64,000 nucleotides of DNA from Oscillospiraceae bacterium. Its GTDB lineage: Bacteria; Bacillota; Clostridia; Oscillospirales; Oscillospiraceae. Positions 1-7,611 of the stretch are shown piece after piece. Positions within the stretch are counted from its first letter, which is position 1. Each line of letters opens with the position of its first letter. A program made the translations under genes and the position numbers. The notes under the pieces were generated by a model. That model searched no databases. It worked only from the letters and a program-made list of their open reading frames with translations, and had not been told where the DNA came from. The stretch is from the NCBI GenBank assembly GCA_017622295.1, contig JAGARK010000056.1, positions 1 to 64,000 of the forward strand, written 5' to 3'.

Positions 1-1
1 T

Positions 2-108
2 ACTGTAAAGGGCTGTGGTTGGAGCCTCCTTAGAACCATCTTGTGGTAGATACATAGAACCGATCCACAGCATCCTCTACAGTGTAGCATATGTCCTTGG
101 AGAGGGAC
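2..108 (+). ncRNA. Foldable RNA-like segment of unknown class
   Basis: Positions 2-7 pair with 78-83, 9-11 with 74-76 and 12-18 with 65-71, giving a long basal stem. Two smaller hairpins sit inside it (about 17-37 and 39-52), so the shape is a three-way junction. A further small hairpin follows at about 92-108. I do not recognise a riboswitch or known RNA family. It could be the leader of the holin-like gene at 150 or the 3' part of an RNA that begins before the window. The pairing is visible; the function is unknown. Confidence 0.35.
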
Positions 109-149
109 TATAAAAACTACTACTCTTTTATAATACGAGGATACATACC

Positions 150-536
150 ATGACTGAAATTATCATTGCAAACGCTGTACAGATCGCCGCAACCCTGATG
201 GTTACCCTGATCGGTGTCCTGGGCACCTGGCTGACCGCCAAGATCGCAAAGCGTACCGAGCTGGCCAACATCAGCGCCGCTACCAACGAGGCTGTCAGAG
301 CCGCCCAGCTGACCGTGCTGGAACTGCAGCAGACCACCGTGGAGGCGATGAAGGCAGCCAGCGAGGATGGCAAGCTGACCGCCGCTGAGATCGAGCACCT
401 GGGTGCCCTGCTCCTGGAGAAGGCGCTGGCCCAGATGTCCGACCCCGCAAAGAAGCTCCTGACTGCCGCCGGTGTTGACCTCACCGCCGTCATCAAGGGC
501 GCCGGCGAGGCGATGGTCCAGCAGATGAAGAAGTGA
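150..536 (+). CDS. Phage-holin-like small membrane protein (LLH-type)
   Basis: The 128-residue protein has one N-terminal membrane segment (about residues 8-30), then a long Ala-rich amphipathic helical region (about 35-128). That layout matches LLH-type phage holins, which form membrane lesions at lysis. ATG 150 follows a GAGG ribosome site at 137-140. No endolysin or other phage gene is beside it: a terminator follows at once and the next gene is on the other strand. It may be a domesticated holin or a membrane protein of another role. The family call rests on topology and general resemblance, so it is moderate. Confidence 0.5.
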   Translation: MTEIIIANAVQIAATLMVTLIGVLGTWLTAKIAKRTELANISAATNEAVRAAQLTVLELQQTTVEAMKAASEDGKLTAAEIEHLGALLLEKALAQMSDPAKKLLTAAGVDLTAVIKGAGEAMVQQMKK

Positions 537-540
537 TAAA

Positions 541-588
541 AATTCCCCCTGATGCAGGACGATAACTGCATCGGGGGGAAATTTTTTA
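541..588 (+). terminator. Rho-independent terminator after the holin-like gene
   Basis: A GC-rich stem (about 543-557 against 566-581) is followed by a T run at 583-588. It separates the holin-like gene from the convergent Spo0A-domain gene and could serve both. Confidence 0.8.
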
Positions 589-930
589 CTTGATCAGCTC
601 AGCCAACGTGGCGATAAACAGATTGTTGGATGGCGATCTCCGGGAATTGGGAAAATAATTTTCCCATATTTCAGAATCCCGGCGTTCCCATGCATCAAGA
701 ATAACGACACGAATCGAGTGTTCTATTGTGTGCCAGTTGTTGTTGCCCAGGGACTCTGCAATATAGGGATACAATTCCTTGGTTAGGCTCTGCAAATCAT
801 CTTCGGCAAAGTGCGGAATTGCGATGCACAGATGCTTGTATCCGACGCGGTGGACGGGTATTCCAAGTTTGTGCAGAATGTCTTTTGCAAGAGAGAGTTG
901 ATCGATGGTGGGCTCAATAATTGTTAACAT
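586..930 (-). CDS. Stand-alone Spo0A C-terminal DNA-binding domain protein
   Basis: This 114-residue protein aligns by eye along nearly its whole length with the sporulation_Spo0A_C effector domain. It keeps the 'TKELYPYIAESL' block, the recognition-helix region around 'TIEHSIRVVILDAW' and the 'SNNLFIATLAELI' ending. Spo0A binds 0A boxes as a phosphorylation-dependent master regulator of sporulation, but the N-terminal receiver domain is absent here. The start at 930 is chosen because AAGAGG lies just upstream; an in-frame start further upstream would add 21 non-conserved residues. It may be a constitutive or competing 0A-box binder. The domain call is good and the role is inferred. Confidence 0.75.
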   Translation of the reverse strand: MLTIIEPTIDQLSLAKDILHKLGIPVHRVGYKHLCIAIPHFAEDDLQSLTKELYPYIAESLGNNNWHTIEHSIRVVILDAWERRDSEIWENYFPNSRRSPSNNLFIATLAELIK

Positions 931-1118
931 ATTAATACCTCTTTTCTGCGTTCTTCCAGAAAAAGAATAACACAGCTGAGGCAGAGATAACAACGTATAA
1001 AATACGAGCTTTTTCGAGGATTCCTGTGTGGTTTTGACTCAATAATAAATTATGCCCGATGTTTATTTGAGGTGATGTATACGAATTCTAAGAAGGGGAC
1101 GTTTTTGGAAGAGTATTC

Positions 1119-1153
1119 CATTCCAGTTTTCATTCCAGTTTTCATTCCAGTTT
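1119..1153. repeat. Three 12-bp tandem repeats
   Basis: The 12-bp unit CATTCCAGTTTT begins at 1119, 1131 and 1143, with the last copy one base short. It lies in the otherwise empty stretch between the Spo0A-domain gene and tRNA-Leu. I see no gene in 931-1254. Confidence 0.9.
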
Positions 1154-1254
1154 CGAAAACCATGGGCGAAAATGGTATCCCTTATGGAATAAAAATACAC
1201 AACAAGGATGGTTAAAACGTCCATTCATAACGAATAGTTTTGGATATATAGCAC

Positions 1255-1289
1255 AAAAAACCGCCCAGGACAATATCCTGAGCGGTTTT
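1255..1289 (-). terminator. Terminator downstream of tRNA-Leu
   Basis: Read on the minus strand, AAAACCGCTCAGGA pairs with TCCTGGGCGGTTTT and a T run follows. It lies 3-4 bases past the CCA end of the tRNA gene. Confidence 0.85.
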
Positions 1290-1292
1290 CGA

Positions 1293-1376
1293 TGGTGCAA
1301 GAGATGGGACTCGAACCCACACGGCGGTTGCCACACGCACCTCAAACGTGATTGTCTACCATTCCAACACTCTTGC
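1293..1376 (-). tRNA. tRNA-Leu (anticodon GAG)
   Basis: The 84-nt gene folds as a class II tRNA. The acceptor arms GCAAGAG and CTCTTGC pair, and the 3' CCA is encoded (TGG at 1293-1295). The anticodon stem is CACGT/GCGTG around a TTGAGGT loop, giving GAG. There is a long variable arm and a GTTCGAGTC T-loop. It reads Leu CUC/CUU codons. Confidence 0.95.
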
Positions 1377-1388
1377 AAGCACTTGGAT

Positions 1389-1417
1389 ATTATAACGGAA
1401 CAGATTATTTTTGTCAA
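1389..1417 (-). promoter_or_regulatory. Consensus promoter of tRNA-Leu
   Basis: On the minus strand, TTGACA (1412-1417), a 17-nt spacer and TATAAT (1389-1394) match the housekeeping sigma consensus exactly. Confidence 0.9.
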
Positions 1418-1496
1418 CTACATTTTTTACAAAACCCTTGCAAGACGCGCTTATGTCTGATAAACTGATTTCAAAATCAATGCGGAGGAAACAGAT

Positions 1497-2222
1497 ATGG
1501 CAAGATTTTTTGTGGAGCCGGAGGAACTGAATGCATCTGAGATCGTTCTGTCCGGTGAGAATGCACAGCATGCAAAGGTGCTTCGGCTAAAAGCAGGGGA
1601 GGATGTGCTGGTTTGCGACGGACTGGGCAAGGAGTGTGTATGCCGGGTGCTGGGGGTCAATCCCTGCACCCTGGAGGTTCGGGAAGCCCGGGATTCTGTG
1701 ACCGAGGCGGCAGTCCGGGTCAGCGTCTATATGGCATTTCCCAAGGCCGATAAGCTGGAGCACGTGATCCAGAAGGCCACGGAGCTGGGTGCCTACGAAA
1801 TTGTAGCATTTCCTTCGGGGCGGTGTATCTCCAGGCCCGATGACAAGAGCCTGAAAAAGAAGCTGGAGCGCTGGCAGAAGATCGCGGCCTCCGCCGCAGA
1901 GCAGTCCGGACGGGGCAGGATCCCGGAGGTGCTGGTATTGCCCAGTTTTGCCGCTGCCCTGCAGCGGGCGGCAGAGGCAGACAAGGCCCTGATGTTCTAT
2001 GAAAACGAGCACGCCACCACGCTGCGGATGGCGCTTGAGACTGGCGACTGGAAGACCGTTAGCCTCCTCACCGGCCCGGAGGGCGGTTTGGAAGAGAGGG
2101 AAGTGGAGCAGGCGAGGGCTGCGGGACTTCAGGTCTGCACTCTCGGCAGCCGGATCCTGCGCTGTGAAACCGCGCCGCTGTGCGCCCTGTCTGCCGTCAT
2201 GTACGCCGCCGGCGAGTTCTGA
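1497..2222 (+). CDS. rsmE: 16S rRNA (uracil-1498-N3)-methyltransferase RsmE
   Basis: RsmE methylates N3 of U1498 in 16S rRNA using S-adenosylmethionine. The 241-residue length is normal. The N-terminal part is the PUA-like RNA-binding region ('ENAQHAKVLRLKAG'), and the C-terminal part is the SPOUT knot, with 'LLTGPEGGL' (about 190-198) and 'LGSRILRCETAPL' (about 216-228) forming the cofactor site. ATG 1497 follows GGAGG. It stands alone, with tRNA-Leu diverging upstream and a terminator downstream. PrmA (ribosomal protein L11 methyltransferase), often adjacent in Firmicutes, is not present here. Confidence 0.95.
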   Translation: MARFFVEPEELNASEIVLSGENAQHAKVLRLKAGEDVLVCDGLGKECVCRVLGVNPCTLEVREARDSVTEAAVRVSVYMAFPKADKLEHVIQKATELGAYEIVAFPSGRCISRPDDKSLKKKLERWQKIAASAAEQSGRGRIPEVLVLPSFAAALQRAAEADKALMFYENEHATTLRMALETGDWKTVSLLTGPEGGLEEREVEQARAAGLQVCTLGSRILRCETAPLCALSAVMYAAGEF

Positions 2223-2293
2223 GTTCAAACTTAAATTTAGAGTACTCCCCACGCAGGAGAGGCTTAACGTACCGTGTATTGTAGGGAATACAC

Positions 2294-2340
2294 TAAAAAA
2301 CAGGGACAGCAGTGTGAACTGCTGTCCCTGTAATCTGTTT
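2294..2340. terminator. Bidirectional terminator between rsmE and a minus-strand gene
   Basis: CAGGGACAGCAG (2301-2312) pairs with CTGCTGTCCCTG (2319-2330), with A/T runs on both sides. A small separate hairpin (2274-2280 with 2287-2293) lies just before it. Confidence 0.8.
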
Positions 2341-2350
2341 TGTTGGGATA

Positions 2351-2764
2351 TTAACCGACACCGACGCCGGCTGCGGCATTGATGGATTCTGCTTCGGAGC
2401 CGTCGGTTGCTTCGGAAGGTTCCTCGGTACCGACGGTTGCGGAATTGCTGGAAGACTCGGCGGAAGTGGACTTTTCCTTGGCGGGGGAAGGATAGTTCAG
2501 CAGCAGAGACACCAGCAGACAGATCAGCACGGCGCCTGCGCCTGCGACCATCCAGCGGCTGCGGCGCTTCTTGATCTCACCGTTCAGATACAGAAATGCC
2601 AGGCATAAACCGGACACAGCGATGGCAATAATTGCGGTAACGACCTTCAGGAACGTTACGCCCAGGCCCGCGAACAGCAGATACAGCACAAAAACAGCTG
2701 CGTCACCGATGAGAACCTTGGTGATTAAGTTTTCCATTTCCTTGTAGCGATTGCGTCTAGCCAC
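2351..2764 (-). CDS. Hypothetical three-helix membrane protein
   Basis: This 137-residue protein has membrane segments at about residues 15-35, 38-60 and 72-90. A loop rich in Lys/Arg ('KKRRSRW') follows the second, and the hydrophilic Ser/Thr/Glu/Ala-rich tail looks unstructured. I do not recognise the family. The start at 2764 has a GGAGGG site upstream. It is monocistronic, transcribed away from scpA, and ends at the shared terminator. Any function would be a guess. Confidence 0.7.
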   Translation of the reverse strand: MARRNRYKEMENLITKVLIGDAAVFVLYLLFAGLGVTFLKVVTAIIAIAVSGLCLAFLYLNGEIKKRRSRWMVAGAGAVLICLLVSLLLNYPSPAKEKSTSAESSSNSATVGTEEPSEATDGSEAESINAAAGVGVG

Positions 2765-2862
2765 AGTAATCCCTCCCGGAATCGTATTATTGTGACTATC
2801 ATATCACAGCTTGTCAAAAAATGCAATCATTTCTGCAAAGAAGTCATTTTTTGCCGAAATGC

Positions 2863-2891
2863 TTGCACCATGGTCAAAAGAGTGCTATAAT
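2863..2891 (+). promoter_or_regulatory. Promoter of the scpAB cluster
   Basis: TTGCAC (2863-2868), a 17-nt spacer and TATAAT (2886-2891) lie about 40 nt before scpA. They are the likely start point of the co-directional genes from scpA to the pseudouridine synthase. Confidence 0.8.
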
Positions 2892-2929
2892 GTTTCAAAA
2901 TATGTTTATCTTTAGACCAAGGAGCCGCT

Positions 2930-3733
2930 ATGGGAGAACCGCAATATCGTCTTGAGGGCATCGTCCATACCCGCAGCGAGGAGATGGAGGATTTTGAAGG
3001 CCCTCTGGATGTTATTTTTCTGCTGCTGAGTAAGAATAAAATTGAAATACAGGACGTTTCCATCACGGCCATTCTGGAGCAGTATCTGGCCTATCTGGAT
3101 GAAATGAAGCGCCTGGATATGGAGATCGCCAGTGAATTCATTACCATGGCGTCCCACCTGATGCTGATCAAAACCAAGATGCTCCTCTCCGCTGCCGAAC
3201 AGGCGGAGGCGGAAAGCGAACTGGATCTGTTGCGCCAGTCCCTGGTGGAACGCCAGCGCAAGGAGGCCATGGATCAGCTCCGCATTGCCATCGCCCAGCT
3301 GGAGCCGCGAAATGAGATCGGCCGATGCATTTTTACCAAGGACCCGGAGCCTCTGCGAAAGGACCGGGCATATCGCTATCAGCATGAGCCCATGGATCTG
3401 CTCCGTGCACTGGACATGATCGCCGAGCGCAGCAACAAGCAGCTACCGCCCCCGACCAACAATTTCAAGGGTATCGTGGGCAAGGAGCCATATCCCATCG
3501 GCAGAAAGACCCTGGAAGTTGTTCGCCAGCTTCTGCTGCGGGGTGTGGAACGGATGAAAAACCTCTTCCGGGGCAACAAGTCCCGTTCCGAGATCGTGGC
3601 TACCTTCCTGGCGGTGCTGGACCTGTGCAAGACCAATTCCGTTGTATTGGAAGACGATATCAACGGCGACAATCCCAATGTAAGACTGATTCAGAAGGAA
3701 TCTGACGGAGGTGACGCAGGTGGAACAAACTGA
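2930..3733 (+). CDS. scpA: Segregation and condensation protein ScpA
   Basis: ScpA is the kleisin that, with ScpB, bridges the SMC ATPase heads in the chromosome-condensing complex. The 267-residue protein has the typical N-terminal motif ('EGPLDVIFLLLSKNKIEIQD', about 23-42), a charged helical middle and a C-terminal winged-helix region ending in 'RSEIVATFLAVLDLCKTNSV'. Length is normal. It overlaps the start of scpB, implying translational coupling. Confidence 0.95.
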   Translation: MGEPQYRLEGIVHTRSEEMEDFEGPLDVIFLLLSKNKIEIQDVSITAILEQYLAYLDEMKRLDMEIASEFITMASHLMLIKTKMLLSAAEQAEAESELDLLRQSLVERQRKEAMDQLRIAIAQLEPRNEIGRCIFTKDPEPLRKDRAYRYQHEPMDLLRALDMIAERSNKQLPPPTNNFKGIVGKEPYPIGRKTLEVVRQLLLRGVERMKNLFRGNKSRSEIVATFLAVLDLCKTNSVVLEDDINGDNPNVRLIQKESDGGDAGGTN

Positions 3734-4286
3734 ACTGCAAAGAGCCATTGAGGCCATTCTATTTGCCGCCGGCGAGCGGGTGGAGATCTCCCGGCTGACA
3801 CTGGCTCTGGAAGCGGATGAAAAGGAGATCTTGGAAGCTGCCGACGCCCTGGCGGATCAGCTGGCTTTTGAGCGCCGGGGTATTCGGATCCTGCGGCTGG
3901 ACAGGGGCTATCAGATGGTTTCCTCCGGCGAGATGGCGGATTACGTTACAAAGGCCTTGGAGACCAGAAAGCCTCCGAAGCTTTCTTCCTCCCAGCTGGA
4001 ATCGCTGACCATCATTGCCTATTACCAGCCGGCTACCAAGGCCATGGTGGAGCAGATACGGGGTGTGGACAGTTCCTATTCCATTTCCGCCCTGCTGAAC
4101 AAGAAGCTCATCGAGGAGGCGGGCCGTCTGAACGTGCCCGGCCGTCCCATCCAGTATAAGACTACGCCGGATTTCCTGAGAACCTTCGGCCTGTCCTCAC
4201 TGGAGGAGCTGCCTCCCATTGAGAAGATCAGCTTTGGCGAACAGCCCGCCGCCCAGGAGCCCCCGCAGGCTCCGGAGGAAGTATAA
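3720..4286 (+). CDS. scpB: Segregation and condensation protein ScpB
   Basis: ScpB dimers bind ScpA and stabilise SMC-kleisin. The 188-residue protein has two winged-helix domains; 'LSSSQLESLTIIAYYQPATK' and 'IRGVDSSYSISALL' are typical of the family. The start is taken as GTG 3720 because GGAG at 3707-3710 is well spaced for it; another GTG at 3711 would sit on the ribosome site itself. It overlaps scpA by 14 nt. The C-terminal Pro/Glu-rich tail is variable in this family. Confidence 0.92.
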   Translation: MEQTELQRAIEAILFAAGERVEISRLTLALEADEKEILEAADALADQLAFERRGIRILRLDRGYQMVSSGEMADYVTKALETRKPPKLSSSQLESLTIIAYYQPATKAMVEQIRGVDSSYSISALLNKKLIEEAGRLNVPGRPIQYKTTPDFLRTFGLSSLEELPPIEKISFGEQPAAQEPPQAPEEV

Positions 4287-4966
4287 TGGGCTGGTATATT
4301 GCACTGGGAATCATCATTTTGCTTGCCATCCTCCCGCTGGGTGTCAGCGTCAAATATGATGAAGACGGTGCGCTGGTGAAGGTCATTGCGGGCCTAATTC
4401 GGATCACCCTGTTCCCAAGGCCGAAGAAACAGAAAAAAGATAAAAAGAAAACCGATACACCGGAAGTCCCTAAGCCAAAGAAGGAAAAGGCCCAAAAGGA
4501 GAAAGCTCCTGTTAAGCAGAAGGGGAAGGATCCTGTCCCTGTCAAGGAGCAGCCCAAGAAGAAGAAAGGCGGCAGCATCACCGATTTTCTCCCTCTGGTG
4601 AAGGTGGCGCTGAATTTCCTGAGTGACTTCCGGCGCAAGCTCCGGGTCAATGTGCTGGAGCTGAAGCTGATCATGGCAGGTAATGACCCCTGCGATCTGG
4701 CGGTGAACTACGGCAGAGCCTGGGCGGCTGTTGGGAATCTCCTGCTCCGGCTTGAGCGGGTGTTCGTGATCAAAAAGCGGGATATCCAGGTGGAGTGCGA
4801 CTTCACAGAGTCTGAGACCAAAGTAATTGCCCGGCTGGATCTGACCATCACTCTGGGCCGGCTGCTGGCGGCAGTTTTCGTATTTGCATTCCACGCACTG
4901 GTGGAATTTTTGAAAATCCTGAACAAAAGAAAAGGCGGTGCTGTAAATGAGCCAAAATCTTCCTAA
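4286..4966 (+). CDS. DUF2953 domain protein
   Basis: This 226-residue protein has an N-terminal membrane anchor (about residues 3-22), a very Lys/Pro-rich linker (about 48-95) and a C-terminal conserved part ('LKLIMAGNDPCDLAVNYGRAWAAVGNLL') typical of DUF2953. That family is usually encoded beside scpAB and the GerW/YtfJ gene in Clostridia; its role is unknown, possibly sporulation-related. Its ATG shares one base with the TAA of scpB, and its end overlaps the next gene by 20 nt, so the four genes are tightly coupled. Confidence 0.85.
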   Translation: MGWYIALGIIILLAILPLGVSVKYDEDGALVKVIAGLIRITLFPRPKKQKKDKKKTDTPEVPKPKKEKAQKEKAPVKQKGKDPVPVKEQPKKKKGGSITDFLPLVKVALNFLSDFRRKLRVNVLELKLIMAGNDPCDLAVNYGRAWAAVGNLLLRLERVFVIKKRDIQVECDFTESETKVIARLDLTITLGRLLAAVFVFAFHALVEFLKILNKRKGGAVNEPKSS

Positions 4967-5333
4967 TATGCTCAATGATACCATTTCCAAGATCCGTGAG
5001 ATGGTGGATACCAACAATGTTATCGGCGAACCCATCGTGGTGGGCGATGTGACGATCATTCCCGTTTCCAAGGTCAGTGTAGGCTTCGGCGGCGGCGGTT
5101 CCGATCACACCAAGGCTCCCGCAGCCAAGGATATGCCCTTCGGCGGCGGTGTCGGCGGCGGTGTGAAGGTGACCCCCATCTGCTTCCTGATTGTGGGTAA
5201 GGAGGGCAATGTGCGCATGATGCCCGTTGCGGCTCCTGCCAATACCACTGCTGACCGCATTGTGGAGATGGTGCCCGATACCCTGGACAAGATTTCTGCA
5301 TTTATCGATTCCCACAGCAATAAGACCGTGTAA
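4947..5333 (+). CDS. ytfJ: GerW/YtfJ family sporulation protein
   Basis: In Bacillus subtilis GerW (YtfJ) is a forespore protein needed for normal germination. The 128-residue protein keeps the family pattern: 'VIGEPIVVGDVTIIPVSKVSVGFGGGGSD', a Gly-rich middle ('MPFGGGVGGGVKVTPICFLIV') and a short C-terminal helix. It starts inside the DUF2953 gene. The conserved neighbourhood supports the assignment; that it acts in sporulation here is inferred from family knowledge. Confidence 0.9.
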   Translation: MSQNLPNMLNDTISKIREMVDTNNVIGEPIVVGDVTIIPVSKVSVGFGGGGSDHTKAPAAKDMPFGGGVGGGVKVTPICFLIVGKEGNVRMMPVAAPANTTADRIVEMVPDTLDKISAFIDSHSNKTV

Positions 5334-5345
5334 GGGAGATGCGAT

Positions 5346-5555
5346 ATGGAACACCTGTGGAATCTGATGAAGGCAGTGTTTTTCCTAGTTACCGCCATCA
5401 TTTTGCTGTTGTTTGCATATCTGTTTGAGAATACGGTGATCGCGATAATTGGAATTTATGCTGCGATCTTCCTGTTCTTTATTGGAATCGGTATTGGCCT
5501 TTTTGCGCTCATCGACCACAAAAATGAAGTCAATAACGAGGAAGACAAGGAATAA
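5346..5555 (+). CDS. Small two-helix membrane protein
   Basis: This 69-residue protein has two hydrophobic segments (about residues 9-27 and 30-54) and an acidic tail. I do not recognise the family. A ribosome site (AGGGAGAT) precedes ATG 5346. It sits 12 nt after ytfJ and 38 nt before the carboxypeptidase gene, so it is probably part of the same transcript. Lack of frame disruption and good spacing support it being real. Confidence 0.65.
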   Translation: MEHLWNLMKAVFFLVTAIILLLFAYLFENTVIAIIGIYAAIFLFFIGIGIGLFALIDHKNEVNNEEDKE

Positions 5556-5593
5556 TATCTCTGCTCCGGGGCAAAATAGCCGGGGTGAGAGAA

Positions 5594-6679
5594 ATGAAAC
5601 GATTTTTTGCCGGGACGGCGGCTGTATGCATGGCTGCCGTCCTGTTTTTAACGATTGAAGTCCGGGCAATTTCGGCCCAAAAGGCGATTCTGGTCGATTC
5701 TGCCACGGACCGGGTGCTCTATGAAAAGAATGCCGATGAGCGCAGCCTCATTGCCAGCACCACCAAGATCATGACGGCGCTGATCGTCTGTGAGCAGTGC
5801 AATGTGCTGGACCGGATGCGGATTCCCAAAGAGGCTGTGGGCATCGAGGGCTCTTCCATGTACCTGCGCGAAGGGGAGATCCTGACGGTGCAGGAGCTGC
5901 TGTACGGCCTGATGCTCCATTCCGGCAACGATGCTGCAGTGGCACTGGCTATTTACTGCGGCGGCACCGTGGAGGGCTTTGCCGAGCTGATGAACGATAA
6001 GGCCAGGGTACTGGGCCTGACGGGGACGCACTTTGAAAATCCCAATGGCCTTGACAGCCCTGGGCATTACTCCACAGCCCGGGATCTGGCGATTCTGGCG
6101 GATTACGCCATGAATAACCCCATATTCCACAAGACCGTTTCGGCAAAAAACGTAAAAGCAGGGGAACGGTATCTTCGCAATCACAACAAGCTGCTGTGGC
6201 AGGTGGAGGGGGCCGACGGGGTAAAGACCGGCTATACCAAAGCGGCAGGACGGATCCTGGTCTCCAGTGCCAGCCGCGGCGGGCGGCGGCTCATCGCCGT
6301 GACTATCAACGACCCCTGTGACTGGCAGGACCACGCCGCTTTGCTGGAGGAGGGCTTTTCCCACTATCAGGTACAGACGCTGATCGATGCCGGGGAGAAG
6401 CTGGGCACGGTGGAAATCGCGGGAGGGGAGGCAGGTTTTGCCGAACTTCTGGCAGCGGAGGATTTTATCTTCCCGGTGGCTGAGGAGGAGGAGCTCACCG
6501 TCACCCTGACGGGTCCGGGCTTTGTCTATGCCCCGGTGGCAGAGGGAGCCGACGCGGGCTTCGCTCATGTGTGCCTGAATGGCAAAGCTGTGGGGAAGGT
6601 GCCGCTGAAATTCGGAGAGACTGTTGAGCAGTTCCGGGAGGAGGAAAAGGGCTTCTGGGACAAACTGTTTGGAGGATAA
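5594..6679 (+). CDS. D-alanyl-D-alanine carboxypeptidase (DacF/DacB-type)
   Basis: This secreted penicillin-binding protein removes the terminal D-Ala of peptidoglycan stems. The 361-residue protein has a signal peptide (about residues 1-24) and the serine peptidase S11 motifs in order: S-T-T-K (about 54-57), S-G-N and K-T-G ('GVKTGYTKAAG'). A C-terminal PBP5-like domain follows. ATG 5594 is preferred over an upstream GTG because GGGGTG sits correctly before it. The ytfJ-dac neighbourhood is typical of clostridia, where DacF-like enzymes often act in spore cortex formation; that role is inferred. Confidence 0.9.
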   Translation: MKRFFAGTAAVCMAAVLFLTIEVRAISAQKAILVDSATDRVLYEKNADERSLIASTTKIMTALIVCEQCNVLDRMRIPKEAVGIEGSSMYLREGEILTVQELLYGLMLHSGNDAAVALAIYCGGTVEGFAELMNDKARVLGLTGTHFENPNGLDSPGHYSTARDLAILADYAMNNPIFHKTVSAKNVKAGERYLRNHNKLLWQVEGADGVKTGYTKAAGRILVSSASRGGRRLIAVTINDPCDWQDHAALLEEGFSHYQVQTLIDAGEKLGTVEIAGGEAGFAELLAAEDFIFPVAEEEELTVTLTGPGFVYAPVAEGADAGFAHVCLNGKAVGKVPLKFGETVEQFREEEKGFWDKLFGG

Positions 6680-6682
6680 ATT

Positions 6683-7390
6683 ATGAAAGAACGCCTGCAA
6701 AAAATTCTTGCAGCCCGGGGTATCTGCTCCCGGCGAAAGGCGGAGGAGATCATCAGCGCCGGCAGAGTTACCTGCAACGGTCGCCTTGCCAAGTTGGGTG
6801 ATAGCGCTGATCCTGAAATTGACAAGATTCTGGTGGACGGGATGCCGCTCCCGTCCCCGGAGGAATATGTGTACATCTTACTCAATAAGCCCCGGGGCTA
6901 TGTGACCACCCTCTCCGATGAGAAGGGCCGCCCCAACGCTGCCCAGCTGGTGGCGGACTGCGGCAAGCGGGTTTATCCCGTGGGCCGGCTGGACATGGAC
7001 TCCGAGGGCCTGCTGATCTTCACCAATGACGGTGATTTTGCCAATACCCTGATGCACCCGAAGCATGAGGTGAACAAGACCTATGAGGTGGTGGTTCGGG
7101 GCTACAGCGACGCCGCTCTGGAGCGGCTGAAGCAGCCAGTGGAGCTGGACGGCTATCTGATCCGCAAGCCGGAGGTAAAGCTGATCCGTAAATCCGCCAC
7201 CACCGACCGGGCAGAGCTTCAGGTGACCATCCACGAGGGCCGCAACCGTCAGGTTCGCCGGATGTGCGACATGGCAGGTATGAACGTCCTTCGCCTGACC
7301 CGCATCAGTGAGGGCACGCTGCAGCTGGGCAAGCTCTCTTCCGGAAGGTGGCGTTACCTGACACCGGAGGAAGTGGCGAAGCTGAGATGA
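6683..7390 (+). CDS. rluB: rRNA pseudouridine synthase (RluB/RsuA family)
   Basis: This enzyme isomerises a uridine in rRNA. The 235-residue protein begins with an S4 RNA-binding domain ('RLQKILAARGICSRRKAEEII', residues 3-23), then the catalytic domain with 'GRLDMDSEGLL', whose first Asp is the nucleophile, and the late 'EGRNRQVRRM' motif. It starts 3 nt after the carboxypeptidase stop with GGAGG upstream. RluB (23S U2605) is the likeliest member in Firmicutes, but RsuA-type specificity cannot be excluded. Confidence 0.92.
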   Translation: MKERLQKILAARGICSRRKAEEIISAGRVTCNGRLAKLGDSADPEIDKILVDGMPLPSPEEYVYILLNKPRGYVTTLSDEKGRPNAAQLVADCGKRVYPVGRLDMDSEGLLIFTNDGDFANTLMHPKHEVNKTYEVVVRGYSDAALERLKQPVELDGYLIRKPEVKLIRKSATTDRAELQVTIHEGRNRQVRRMCDMAGMNVLRLTRISEGTLQLGKLSSGRWRYLTPEEVAKLR

Positions 7391-7413
7391 TCCCTACGGT
7401 ATACAACATAGTG

Positions 7414-7444
7414 TGTAGGGGCGACTGCAAGGGTCGCCCCTACA
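7414..7444. repeat. REP-like palindrome, copy 1
   Basis: TGTAGGGGCGAC (7414-7425) pairs perfectly with GTCGCCCCTACA (7433-7444) around TGCAAGG. There is no T run, so it is not a classic terminator. A related palindrome occurs at 16882-16912, with the same loop core (GCAAGG) and flanks, so this looks like a dispersed family. Confidence 0.7.
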
Positions 7445-7538
7445 TTCTCAACCATAACCTATCAGGCCGGTCCCTGCGGTGGTGCATGATATGGGTCCTC
7501 CGCAATCAAATAATTTTTGCAATAAAAGCTGCAAGCTC

Positions 7539-7567
7539 TTGCAAAAAATGAGGATCTTTGTTAGTAT
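7539..7567 (+). promoter_or_regulatory. Promoter of the RpiR regulator
   Basis: TTGCAA (7539-7544), a 17-nt spacer and TAGTAT (7562-7567), 45 nt before the start codon. Confidence 0.6.
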
Positions 7568-7611
7568 GGATTCGGGCGGACAGGGGATAGAAGGTCCGCC
7601 GGGAGGTTCCT

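Noticed and set aside
129..134. TATAAT before the holin-like gene
   Set aside because: A start from this -10 would fall at about 141 and exclude the ribosome site at 137-140, so it is not likely to be its promoter.
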